DNA from: Rhizobium redzepovicii
Lineage (GTDB): Bacteria > Pseudomonadota > Alphaproteobacteria > Rhizobiales > Rhizobiaceae
DNA length: 64,000 bases
Assembly (NCBI RefSeq): GCF_019793435.1
Contig: NZ_JAILYH010000014.1
Span: 124,001-188,000 of the forward strand
Direction of reading: 5' to 3'
The translations under genes and the position numbers were made by a program. The notes under the pieces were generated by a model. It did no database searches, was not told where the DNA came from, and saw nothing but the letters and a program-made list of their open reading frames with translations. Shown in pieces: positions 41,927 through 50,337 of the stretch. Within the stretch, counting starts at the first letter, position 1. Each line of letters opens with the position of its first letter.

Positions 41927-43405
41927 ATGACAGATCCGGTTCTTTCCCTGAGGGGCATATCCAAGTGGTACGGGCCGCTCCAGGTGCTGAAGGATGTCAG
42001 CTTGGACGTTTATCCTGGCGAAGTGGTTGCACTTCTCGGCGAAAACGGAGCGGGCAAGTCGACCCTGTCCGGCATCATCGCCGGGTCACGCACACCGTCC
42101 GAAGGATCAATGACATGGCTGGGGCAGCCTTATGCCCCGGCCACCCCCAGGGAAGCGATCGACAAGGGCGTTGTGCTGATCCATCAGGAACTGCAGCTTC
42201 TGCCGCAGCTGTCGATCGCCGAAAACGTCTTCATCGGACGCTGGCCAATGAAGAACGGCGTCGTCGACCGTGCCCAAATGGTTCGCCGGGCCCAGGATCA
42301 GCTCGCTCGCTTGAACCTTCACATCCCGGCAACGCGAACGGTCGCCGGCCTTTCCACAGCAAATCAGCAGCTCATCGAGATCGCCAAGGCGCTGGCTCTC
42401 GACGCAAAGCTCTTGATCCTCGATGAGCCGACAGCCGCGCTTGGCGGCGCGGAGACGGAAGCCCTCTTCGAACAGGTTCGCAAGCTTCGCTCGGAAGGCG
42501 TAGGCATCGTCTACATTTCCCACCGCATGGAAGAGATCAAGCAGATAACCAACCGGATCGTCGTTCTTCGCGACGGGGAGCGGGTGCAGGAATTCTCGGA
42601 CAGCGCGACCCCGGTGCGAACGATTATCGAGAGCATGGTCGGACGCCCGCTTGACCGCTTGTTCCCCACCCTGCCCGTTCCGACAGACCGTCCAGTCCTG
42701 CAGGTGTCCGGGCTGAGCTCGCCCGACAACTCGTTCCGAGACGTTACCTTCGAGGTGCGGGCCGGTGAAATTCTCGGGATAGCCGGCTTGGTCGGCGCCG
42801 GCCGCACCGAACTGGTGCGTGCGATTTCGGGCGCAGATCCGATCAGTGCCGGTTCGATCAAGCTGGAAGGCGAGGAACTCAGGCTGCGCGATCCGGCGGA
42901 CGCGATCGCCAAGGGCATCGTGATGGTTCCGGAAGACCGCAAGGAACAGGGCCTGGTGGTCGGGCACCGGATCAGCGAGAACATTATCTACGCCAATCTC
43001 GACAAACTGGGCGGCGGTTGGATTACGCCGAGCGTCAAGCGCTCGTTTGCGCAAAAGGCAGTTGCCAAGTTCGGCGTCAAGGGCCGTGCGGAGCAGTACG
43101 CCTCCGACCTTTCGGGCGGCAACCAGCAGAAGGTCGTGATCGCGAAGTGGCTCATGCGTGATCCCAAAGTCGTCGTGCTCGACGAACCGACGAGAGGCAT
43201 CGATGTCGGCGCTCGCGCAGGCATCTACGACATCATCGTCAATCTTGCCAAACAGGGCGTGGCGGTCATCGTCGTAAGCTCGGACCTCGAGGAAGTTCTC
43301 GGAGTCTCCAACCGCATTCTCGTGCTTGCCCAAGGCAAGCAGGCGGGGATCCTCGATCGTGGCCAGGCAAATGACGTCTCGGTCATGGAGCTAGCTACCA
43401 TCTAA
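41927..43405 (+). CDS. Ribose-type ABC transporter ATPase with two ATP-binding domains (RbsA-like)
   Basis: A 492-residue tandem ATPase. The N-terminal domain has Walker A LLGENGAGKST, signature GLSTANQQLIEIAKAL and Walker B LLILDEPTAAL. The C-terminal domain has the degenerate Walker A IAGLVGAGRTELVRA, signature DLSGGNQQKVVIAKWL and Walker B VVVLDEPTRGIDVGA. This asymmetry is normal for RbsA/MglA proteins. The ATG at 41927, six bases after GAGGAGGT, is preferred over the in-frame GTG at 41921. It powers uptake with the preceding permease and binding protein. Confidence 0.93.
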   Translation: MTDPVLSLRGISKWYGPLQVLKDVSLDVYPGEVVALLGENGAGKSTLSGIIAGSRTPSEGSMTWLGQPYAPATPREAIDKGVVLIHQELQLLPQLSIAENVFIGRWPMKNGVVDRAQMVRRAQDQLARLNLHIPATRTVAGLSTANQQLIEIAKALALDAKLLILDEPTAALGGAETEALFEQVRKLRSEGVGIVYISHRMEEIKQITNRIVVLRDGERVQEFSDSATPVRTIIESMVGRPLDRLFPTLPVPTDRPVLQVSGLSSPDNSFRDVTFEVRAGEILGIAGLVGAGRTELVRAISGADPISAGSIKLEGEELRLRDPADAIAKGIVMVPEDRKEQGLVVGHRISENIIYANLDKLGGGWITPSVKRSFAQKAVAKFGVKGRAEQYASDLSGGNQQKVVIAKWLMRDPKVVVLDEPTRGIDVGARAGIYDIIVNLAKQGVAVIVVSSDLEEVLGVSNRILVLAQGKQAGILDRGQANDVSVMELATI

Positions 43406-43427
43406 ACAGATAGAGAAAGGAAGAGCG

Positions 43428-44216
43428 GTGTCCGACATCACTCTGAACGCCCCGAAGCTTTTCGATCTCAGCGGCCAGGTTGCCATCGTCACCGGGGCCG
43501 GAAGCGGCATCGGGCAGCGCATTGCCATCGGGCTTGCGCAATGCGGCGCCGACGTGGCCCTGCTCGACCGTCGGAGCGACGACGGATTGGCCAGGACGGC
43601 TGAACATATCAGCGTCGCCGGCCGCCGCTCGATCCAGATCGCGGCTGATGTTACGAACAAATCTTCCCTTGGAGATGCAGTCGCACGTACCGAAGCCGAT
43701 CTCGGCACCTTGACGCTTGCCGTCAACGCGGCAGGCATCGCCAACGCGAACCCGGCGGAGGAGATGGAGGAGGATCAATATCAGACGTTGATGGATATCA
43801 ACCTGAAAGGCATCTTCCTTTCCTGCCAGGCCGAGGCTCGCGCCATGCTGAAGAATGGACGCGGCTCCATCGTCAACATTGCTTCCATGTCGGGTGTGAT
43901 CGTCAACCGGGGGCTGAACCAGGCGCATTACAACGCCTCTAAGGCGGGCGTGATCCATATGTCGAAGTCTATGGCGATGGAATGGGTCGACCGCGGCATT
44001 CGCGTCAACACCATTTCCCCCGGATACACGGCGACGCCCATGAACACCCGTCCGGAGATGGTTCATCAGACCAAGCTCTTCGAAGAGCAGACGCCGATGC
44101 AGCGCATGGCAGCGGTCGACGAGATGGTCGGTCCGGCGGTGTTCCTTCTGTCGACTGCGGCAAGTTTCGTCACCGGCGTCGATCTTCTCGTCGACGGCGG
44201 TTTCTGCTGCTGGTGA
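43428..44216 (+). CDS. SDR family oxidoreductase, likely polyol or sugar dehydrogenase
   Basis: A 262-residue classical short-chain dehydrogenase. The nucleotide-binding motif is VTGAGSGIGQRIA, the NAG-type segment is VNAAGIAN, and the catalytic Ser-Tyr-Lys are in IASMSGVIVN and AHYNASKAGV. The Asp in LLDRRS after beta-2 predicts NAD+ preference. It starts at a GTG after AAAGGAAGAG, 22 bases after the ATPase stop, and is clearly part of the transporter operon. With the kinase and transketolase next door, oxidation of a sugar alcohol to a ketose is the likely job. The precise substrate is unknown. Confidence 0.88.
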   Translation: MSDITLNAPKLFDLSGQVAIVTGAGSGIGQRIAIGLAQCGADVALLDRRSDDGLARTAEHISVAGRRSIQIAADVTNKSSLGDAVARTEADLGTLTLAVNAAGIANANPAEEMEEDQYQTLMDINLKGIFLSCQAEARAMLKNGRGSIVNIASMSGVIVNRGLNQAHYNASKAGVIHMSKSMAMEWVDRGIRVNTISPGYTATPMNTRPEMVHQTKLFEEQTPMQRMAAVDEMVGPAVFLLSTAASFVTGVDLLVDGGFCCW

Positions 44217-44255
44217 TGGATAAGAAGACGCATTGCCGGCGACAGAAAGTGAACC

Positions 44256-44387
44256 GGTCTCGCTTCCTCCCTGGCTGAGACCGAGGCGCTGAAGGGAGCA
44301 ACGGGCCAGACGGCGCGCGATATCGCCGCCTGCCCGCCCTTCGCGCTGATCGAACGGCTGTCGCAGCCGCTTGAGCTTCAACAATGA
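44256..44387 (+). pseudogene. Possible C-terminal gene remnant
   Basis: After a TGA, a 43-codon open frame reads GLASSLAETEALKGATGQ then TARDIAACPPFALIERLSQ and PLELQQ, stopping at 44385-44387. The composition is protein-like and the codon use matches the host, but there is no start codon. It fits the tail of a deleted gene between the two dehydrogenases. I cannot name its family. A chance ORF is possible, given the short length. Confidence 0.35.
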
Positions 44388-44443
44388 CCGTAAGGCAGGC
44401 ATCCAGATTTGCTGTTTATCGACGATACCGCGAAGGAAAGAGC

Positions 44444-45226
44444 ATGAAACGCTTTGAGCAAAAGACTGTCGTCATTACCGGAGGCAGCCGCGGCATCGGC
44501 GCGGCCATCGCCAGGCGTTTTGCCCGCGAAGGCGCCAACCTTGTCGTTTCGGCCAACGAGGATCTGGTCCACGGCGTTGCCGAGCAGATCCGGGCCGAAG
44601 GCGGCAAGGCAATCTCCTTCATCGGCGACGTTACCGACAAAACAAGCGTCATCGCCCTCTACGATGCGGCCGAGACGGAATTCGGCTCTGTCGACGTCTC
44701 GATCCAAAATGCCGGCGTCATCACCATCGCCCGCGTCGAGGACTTGACCGAGAACGAGTGGGACAAGGTCATGGCCGTCAACACCAAGGGCGTCTTCCTC
44801 TGCGCTCAAGAGGCGATATCGCGCATGCGCAAGCACAAGCGCGGCGGCCGCATCATCAACACCGCCTCCGGCCAGGCCCGCGACGGCTTCATTTTTACGC
44901 CGCATTATGCCGCCTCGAAAATGGGTGTCGTCGGCATCACCCAGAGCCTGGCCAAGGAAGTCGCGACCGAAAACATCACCGTCAACGCTTTCTGCCCCGG
45001 CATCATCGAAACCGACATGTGGGCCTATAACGACCAAGCCTGGGGCAAGCTGCTTGGCAACTACGCCCCCGGCGAACTGATGAAGGAATGGGTCGAAGGC
45101 ATCCCGATGAAACGCGCCGGCTCCGGCGAAGACGTCGCCGGACTGGTCACCTTCCTCGCCAGCGACGACGCCGCCTACATCACCGGCCAGACGATCAATG
45201 TCGATGGCGGGTTGATCATGTCGTAG
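44444..45226 (+). CDS. SDR family oxidoreductase, second dehydrogenase of the carbohydrate locus
   Basis: A 260-residue short-chain dehydrogenase: VITGGSRGIGAAIARRFA nucleotide motif, SIQNAGVITI, and catalytic Ser-Tyr-Lys in NTASGQARDG and PHYAASKMGV. The ending TGQTINVDGGLIMS is typical of the family. After beta-2 the sequence VSANED lacks the NAD-specific Asp position clearly, so cofactor choice is uncertain. AAGGAAAG precedes the ATG at 44444. It follows the first SDR by 227 bases that include a gene remnant. Its end overlaps the convergent biotin carboxylase by 11 bases. Confidence 0.87.
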   Translation: MKRFEQKTVVITGGSRGIGAAIARRFAREGANLVVSANEDLVHGVAEQIRAEGGKAISFIGDVTDKTSVIALYDAAETEFGSVDVSIQNAGVITIARVEDLTENEWDKVMAVNTKGVFLCAQEAISRMRKHKRGGRIINTASGQARDGFIFTPHYAASKMGVVGITQSLAKEVATENITVNAFCPGIIETDMWAYNDQAWGKLLGNYAPGELMKEWVEGIPMKRAGSGEDVAGLVTFLASDDAAYITGQTINVDGGLIMS

Positions 45227-46973
45227 GTGGAGCGGAGGACACCGGCTCCTCGAAGCGGGCGATTTCCGCTCCCGCCTGAAGATATCCGCCAACTTCTACC
45301 TTGATCCGAATCTTGCCTGCCCGCGATGCCGTGACCTGGGTTTCCATCTTCATCGCCTCCATGACGGCGATGAGATCACCGGCAACAACCTCCGCGCCAT
45401 CTTCGACCTTGAACGCCTGCAGCGTGCCGGAAATCGGTGCGGTTATGGTCGCCGCGTCGTCGGTCCTTGCCGCTGTCGCACCTCCACGACCCGCGCCTGC
45501 AAGTCCGCCGAGACCGGCAAGGAGCGCCGCGGGAATGCCGAGTTCATGTCGCTTACCATCGATCTCGACGTGGGTGCGGATCAGGTGGCCATCGGCAACC
45601 GGCTCGGGCCGGGCGACGGCCGAAAGCCGATCGGCGAAGCCGGTCTCGATCCAGCGCGTGTGCACCTTGAATCCTGTCTCGCCGATGAATTCTTCTGTCT
45701 CGATCGCGGCGCGGTGGAAGGGAAGGACCGTTGCGACGCCCTCGATCCTGAACTCCTTGAGGGCACGGCGGGCGCGGCTCAACGCCTCCTCACGGGTACT
45801 GCCCGTGACGATCAGCTTCGCCATCAGCGAATCGAAGGTGCCGGGAACGGTCGAGCCCACGCCGACACCGGTGTCGAGACGGATGCCGGGACCGGAGGGC
45901 GCGTCGAAAGCCGTGATCGCGCCGGGTGTCGGCAAGAAGCCACGGCCGGGATCTTCGGCGTTGATACGGAACTCGATCGAGTGGCCACGCGGGGCAGGCG
46001 TTTCGGTGACGCGCAACGGCAGGCCATCGGCGATGCGGAACTGCTCGATCACGAGATCGATGCCGGTCGTCTCCTCGGTTACCGGATGCTCGACCTGAAG
46101 GCGCGTGTTCACTTCGAGGAAGGAGATCGTACCGTCGACACCGAGCAGGAACTCGACCGTTCCCGCCCCCGAGTAGCCGGCCGCCGCACAGATCTTCTTC
46201 GCGGCGTCGTGGATCGACTGGCGCTGAGCGTCGGAAAGAAACGGTGCCGGCGCCTCCTCGACGAGCTTCTGGTTGCGCCGCTGTAGCGAGCAGTCACGGG
46301 TGCCGAGAACCAGCACATTGCCATGTTTGTCAGCCAGCACCTGCGCCTCGATGTGGCGCGGACGATCGAGGAAGCGTTCGAGGAAACACTCGCCGCGGCC
46401 GAAGGCGGCCTTGGCCTCACGCACGGCGGATTCGTAGAGTTCCGCCACCTCCTCCATCTTCCAGGCGACCTTCAGGCCGCGTCCGCCGCCCCCATGCGCC
46501 GCCTTGATGGCAACGGGCAGACCGTGTTTTTCAGCAAAGGCGGTGACTTCCGCAGCGGTCTCGACCGGACCGTCACTGCCAGCGACGAGAGGCGCACCGA
46601 CACTCAGCGCAATGCGCCGGGCCTCGACCTTGTCGCCAAGGGCTTCGATGACATGCGGATCCGGTCCGATCCAGATGAGGCCTGCATCGATGACGGCTCG
46701 GGCGAACTCCGCACGCTCGGACAGGAACCCGTAGCCGGGATGAACGGCGTCGGCGCCCGAACGTTTGGCAATGTCGATCAGCTTGTCGATATCGAGATAG
46801 GTTTCCGCCGGACGGCTGCCGGAGAGCCCGTAGGCTTCGTCCGCCAGCTTGACGAAGAGCGCATCCATGTCCGGATCGGCATAGACGGCGACCGATTGCA
46901 GGCCGTGGTCGCGACAAGCCCGGATGATGCGCACCGCAATCTCGCCTCGGTTGGCGATCAGGACTTTCTGCAT
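45216..46973 (-). CDS. Biotin carboxylase with C-terminal biotinyl domain
   Basis: A 585-residue protein like the alpha chain of acyl-CoA carboxylases. The biotin carboxylase part (about 1-450) has VLIANRGEIAVRIIRACRD, AVHPGYGFLSERAEFA, the ATP-grasp glycine loop AAHGGGGRGLKVAW and EVNTRLQVEHPVTEE. The C-terminus is a biotinyl domain with VMEAMKMETQV (Lys biotinylated). No carboxyltransferase gene is present here. It lies 10 bases after the pxpBC stop in a 5-oxoproline-type operon, where similar biotin carboxylase genes are often found. The substrate is unknown. The ATG at 46973 (MQKVLIANRG) is the family start. Confidence 0.9.
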   Translation of the reverse strand: MQKVLIANRGEIAVRIIRACRDHGLQSVAVYADPDMDALFVKLADEAYGLSGSRPAETYLDIDKLIDIAKRSGADAVHPGYGFLSERAEFARAVIDAGLIWIGPDPHVIEALGDKVEARRIALSVGAPLVAGSDGPVETAAEVTAFAEKHGLPVAIKAAHGGGGRGLKVAWKMEEVAELYESAVREAKAAFGRGECFLERFLDRPRHIEAQVLADKHGNVLVLGTRDCSLQRRNQKLVEEAPAPFLSDAQRQSIHDAAKKICAAAGYSGAGTVEFLLGVDGTISFLEVNTRLQVEHPVTEETTGIDLVIEQFRIADGLPLRVTETPAPRGHSIEFRINAEDPGRGFLPTPGAITAFDAPSGPGIRLDTGVGVGSTVPGTFDSLMAKLIVTGSTREEALSRARRALKEFRIEGVATVLPFHRAAIETEEFIGETGFKVHTRWIETGFADRLSAVARPEPVADGHLIRTHVEIDGKRHELGIPAALLAGLGGLAGAGRGGATAARTDDAATITAPISGTLQAFKVEDGAEVVAGDLIAVMEAMKMETQVTASRAGKIRIKVEVGGYLQAGAEIARFEEPVSSAPPTT

Positions 46974-46983
46974 GGATGTCTCC

Positions 46984-48615
46984 TCACTTATTTCTTGGCG
47001 GCCGGGCTTTGGTGTCGGGCACGTGCGGCCGAACATCGGCAAACCTCGTCACGGGCCGGAAGCGTATCTGGGCATTGACCGGGATCTGCCCGGCGAGATC
47101 GAGATGATATTCGGCGACCGTGCCGATGACCGGGTAACCGCCGGTCAACGGATGGTCCGCAAGGAAAAGCACCGGCTGGCCGCTATGCGGCACCTGGATC
47201 GCGCCGGTTGCGGTTCCCTCGCTCGGCAGCTCCGTCTTGTCCTTACGCTCGATGGCGATGTCGCCGGAAAGACGGATACCGACACGGTTGGACTGCGGGG
47301 TCACCTGCCAGAGTTGACCCGAGAAACTGGTGATGGCGGCCTCGGTGAACCAGTCGCTGCGCGGTCCCATGATCACGTCGAGCGTCACGATCTCGCCGGA
47401 AGCCGGAAACGCGAAGGCCGGCGCTTCGGAAAGCGATACGCTGCCGAGAGACTGCGTCGCCGTTTGCAGTGTCAAGATCGTCCCTGCCGTGACCGGGTCC
47501 GGGCCGATGAAGGCAAGCGTATCGGTCGAGGCGCTGCCGAGCACCGGCTCGACAGTGAGACCGCCGCGGATCGACAAATAGCTTCGCATGCCGCGCGGCG
47601 CATGGCCGAGCGTCACCACATCGCCGGGCTCCAGCGAGATGGGCCGATAGGTTTCGGCGGCAATGGTGCGCCCTGAGGCATCGCGGATCGATATCGGACA
47701 GGGCGCGCCGGTCAGTGCCATCACCGTCCGGCCCGACGCCTCGAAAGAAAATCCGCCGAGGGTGATTTCGAGGCACGGGGTGCCGGCAGCATTGCCGACC
47801 ACACGGTTGGCCGCCTTGAGTGCCCGTCGATCGAGCGCGCCTGAGGAGGACACGCCCTGGCCGGTCTTGCCGAAGCGGCCGAGATCCTGAAACAGTGCCG
47901 GCATGGGTGCGGCCAGGACCTTTAGTGTGACAGCCCCGCCGGAGACCTCGGCCGGGCCCGCATCTGCGACCTTCGTCGCCAGAGTGGAAATCGCAACCGT
48001 CCGCTTTTCGAGATCGAAGAAGCGCACCCGGTAGCCGGGCTGGAACAAGGCCGGCGGATCGCGCGACAGGTCCCACATTTTTTCCAACGTCGTGCCGATG
48101 ATCTGCCAGCCGCCGGGACTTGCCTGCGGATAGACGCCGGAAAAGGCGCCAGCAAGAGCGACCGATCCCGCCGGAATCCGAGTCCGCGGGCTTTGGCGCC
48201 GCGGCACATGCAGCGCGGGATCACCACCGACAAGATAACCGAAACCGGGGGCAAAGCCGCAGAAGGCGACGGTGAAGGTGCTCTCGGTGTGACGACGGAT
48301 GACCTCTTCGACTGACAGACCGGTCAGTTGCGCCACATCGGCAAGGTCTTCGCCGTCATAGTGAACCGGGATTTCGACGAGCTGGTCGGACGGCGCGATG
48401 CGGGCCGAAAGGTCGCGGGTGGCGATCTCGCCGGCAAGCCGTTCCGCGGTGAGCCTTTCTGCGCGAAAGCCGATCATCAGCGTGCGTGCGGCCGGCACTA
48501 TCTCTTCGATGCCCTCCACCGGATCGGTTTCGAGCGAAGCAAACAGCGCCAGCGTCTGGTCGAGATCGTCGAGTTCGACCAGAAGGGTCGTCAGGTTGAC
48601 GGGCAGGAAGCGCAT
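46984..48615 (-). CDS. Fused 5-oxoprolinase subunits B and C (KipI-KipA)
   Basis: ATP-dependent 5-oxoprolinase opens 5-oxoproline to glutamate using PxpA, PxpB and PxpC. This 543-residue protein joins PxpB/KipI (about 1-215: VEIPVHYDGEDLADVAQLTG, STFTVAFCGFAPGFGYLVGG, GAFSGVYPQASPGGWQIIG) to PxpC/KipA (about 230-540: ALFQDLGRFGKTGQGVSSSG, DRRALKAANRVVGN, GGFSFEASGRTVMALTGAP). In many species these are two genes; fusions also occur in urea amidolyase-related proteins. The ATG at 48615 (MRFLPVNLTT) matches KipI starts. It follows the DUF1445 gene closely. Confidence 0.9.
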   Translation of the reverse strand: MRFLPVNLTTLLVELDDLDQTLALFASLETDPVEGIEEIVPAARTLMIGFRAERLTAERLAGEIATRDLSARIAPSDQLVEIPVHYDGEDLADVAQLTGLSVEEVIRRHTESTFTVAFCGFAPGFGYLVGGDPALHVPRRQSPRTRIPAGSVALAGAFSGVYPQASPGGWQIIGTTLEKMWDLSRDPPALFQPGYRVRFFDLEKRTVAISTLATKVADAGPAEVSGGAVTLKVLAAPMPALFQDLGRFGKTGQGVSSSGALDRRALKAANRVVGNAAGTPCLEITLGGFSFEASGRTVMALTGAPCPISIRDASGRTIAAETYRPISLEPGDVVTLGHAPRGMRSYLSIRGGLTVEPVLGSASTDTLAFIGPDPVTAGTILTLQTATQSLGSVSLSEAPAFAFPASGEIVTLDVIMGPRSDWFTEAAITSFSGQLWQVTPQSNRVGIRLSGDIAIERKDKTELPSEGTATGAIQVPHSGQPVLFLADHPLTGGYPVIGTVAEYHLDLAGQIPVNAQIRFRPVTRFADVRPHVPDTKARPPRNK

Positions 48616-48622
48616 CGGATCC

Positions 48623-49429
48623 TCAGGCGTGATAGGCGGTGTCGGGAATGTCGGTGATGAACATATGCCCCGGCGCATGGGTGATGGCAAAGGGCACGCC
48701 GGATGCCATCACGGCGGCCTGCGGGGTCACGCCGCAGGCCCAGAACACCGGGATTTCACCAGGCTCGATACGCACCGGCTCGCCGAATTCCGGCTTCGAC
48801 AGGTCTCGGATGCCGATTTCTTCCGGCGCGCCGATATGGACAGGTGCGCCGTGCACCGCCGGGAAGCGACCGGAGATGGTCGCGGCATCGGCGACGCGGC
48901 TCGCCTTGATCGGCCTCATCGATACGACCAGGTTGCCGCGCAGCCGGCCTGCCGGGCGGCAGGCGCGGTTGGTCAGATACATCGGAACGTTCGACTTGTC
49001 GGTGATATGCCGGATCTCGATGCCCGCCTCGGCCATCGACGTTTCGAAGGTGAAGCTGCATCCGATGAGGAAGCTGACGAGGTCGGGGCGTTCCGCCCAG
49101 GCCGTCGTCGCATCCGCGATTTCCTCGGCGAGCTTGCCGTCGCGCCAGATGCGATAGAGCGGCAGATCCGTGCGAAGATCGGCCCCCGGAGCCAGAAGCG
49201 TCATGTGCGAGCCGGGATCGGAAACGTCGAGCAATGGGCAGGCCTTCGGATTGCGCTGCGCAAAGAGCAGGAAATCGAAGGCCCAGTCGCGCGGCAGGAC
49301 GATCATGTTTGCCTGGGTAAATCCCGGCGCCACACCCGACGTCGGCTCGGCATTACCGGCCCGATAGCGCCGGCGCGCGAGGCGCGCCGCTTCGGCATCG
49401 ATGTGACCAAGGTTCTCAATCGCAATCAT
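48623..49429 (-). CDS. DUF1445 putative hydro-lyase (YcsI family)
   Basis: A 268-residue soluble protein of the DUF1445 family. Recognisable segments are FTQANMIVLPRDWAFDFLLF, FLIGCSFTFETSMAEAGI, VSMRPIKASRVADAATISGR and the C-terminal FWACGVTPQAAVMASG followed by ITHAPGHMFITDI. The family is annotated as putative hydro-lyase, with a proposed D-glutamate cyclase relationship, but the reaction is not settled here. The ATG at 49429 follows GGAGGAAACC; it sits 20 bases after the pxpA stop. Its 3' end lies 7 bases before pxpBC, so the genes form one operon. Confidence 0.87.
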   Translation of the reverse strand: MIAIENLGHIDAEAARLARRRYRAGNAEPTSGVAPGFTQANMIVLPRDWAFDFLLFAQRNPKACPLLDVSDPGSHMTLLAPGADLRTDLPLYRIWRDGKLAEEIADATTAWAERPDLVSFLIGCSFTFETSMAEAGIEIRHITDKSNVPMYLTNRACRPAGRLRGNLVVSMRPIKASRVADAATISGRFPAVHGAPVHIGAPEEIGIRDLSKPEFGEPVRIEPGEIPVFWACGVTPQAAVMASGVPFAITHAPGHMFITDIPDTAYHA

Positions 49430-49449
49430 GGTTTCCTCCAAATGTTTGC

Positions 49450-50214
49450 TCACGCCGCCAGGAACGAGCGAACGGTGATCCCGTCGGTCTCAAAGGCCTG
49501 ACGAATCGCCTGGGCGATCGCGACCGCACCGGGGCTGTCGCCATGGACGCAGATCGACTGAGCATCGACCTTGATGGTCGAGCCGTCGATCGCTTCGATC
49601 GTACCCTCGTGAGCAAGTTGCAGCATGCGACGGGCGATCACGGTTGTGTCGTGCAGAACCGCGCCCGGTTCACGACGCGAAACGAGTTCCCCGCCGGCCG
49701 TATAGGCGCGGTCGGCGAAGGCCTCGGCCACGGTCTTGAGGCCGGATTTGTGCGCGAGTTTGAGGATGGGTGCTCCGGCCAGGCCCATTAGAACCAGGTC
49801 CGGATCGATCGCCTTGATGCCGTCGATCACCGCCTGGCCCTGTATTGGATCGTGGGCAATGCGGTTGTAGAGCGCGCCGTGCGGCTTAACGTAGCCGACT
49901 ACGACGCCCGCAGCAGCGGCGACGCCTTTCAGCGCGCCGATCTGATAAATGACGTCGGCGGTCAGTTCCGGGCTGGTGACGCCCATGTCGCGCCGTCCGA
50001 AGCCGACTCGGTCGGGATAGGAAACATGGGCTCCGACCGAAACGCCCCTTTCAGCGGCGGCTTTGACAGTCTTCAGAATGCCGAGCGGATCGCCGGCATG
50101 GAAGCCGCAGGCGATATTGGCGCTGGAGACGATGGCCAGCATAGCCGCGTCGTCGCCCATGCCCCAGGCGCCGTAGCTTTCGCCGAGATCGCTGTTCAGA
50201 TCGATGGCAGTCAT
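49450..50214 (-). CDS. pxpA: 5-oxoprolinase subunit A (LamB/YcsF family)
   Basis: The 254-residue subunit A of the three-part 5-oxoprolinase. Family segments: IDLNSDLGESYGAWGMGDDA, SSANIACGFHAGDP, GAHVSYPDRVGFGRR, YVKPHGALYN and EAFADRAYTAGGELVSR. The conserved Asp, His and Glu residues in these are the presumed catalytic set. It is upstream of DUF1445 and pxpBC on the same strand. Between it and the transporter gene are 123 bases. Confidence 0.93.
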   Translation of the reverse strand: MTAIDLNSDLGESYGAWGMGDDAAMLAIVSSANIACGFHAGDPLGILKTVKAAAERGVSVGAHVSYPDRVGFGRRDMGVTSPELTADVIYQIGALKGVAAAAGVVVGYVKPHGALYNRIAHDPIQGQAVIDGIKAIDPDLVLMGLAGAPILKLAHKSGLKTVAEAFADRAYTAGGELVSRREPGAVLHDTTVIARRMLQLAHEGTIEAIDGSTIKVDAQSICVHGDSPGAVAIAQAIRQAFETDGITVRSFLAA

Positions 50215-50337
50215 GTCAGATCTCCCTGTGAATCACGAACGATGTAGGCCGGGCTGTCCGGAACCGAAAGCGTGATTGATTCAAAAAGTCAGAGCGGGGC
50301 CCGGGCGCAAAGGCGCCCGCGCCCTCCTCGTCCCGCG

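Noticed and set aside
44216..44443. Frameshift joining the remnant to either dehydrogenase
   Set aside because: Both dehydrogenases are full length with proper starts and ends, so the remnant is not a broken piece of either.
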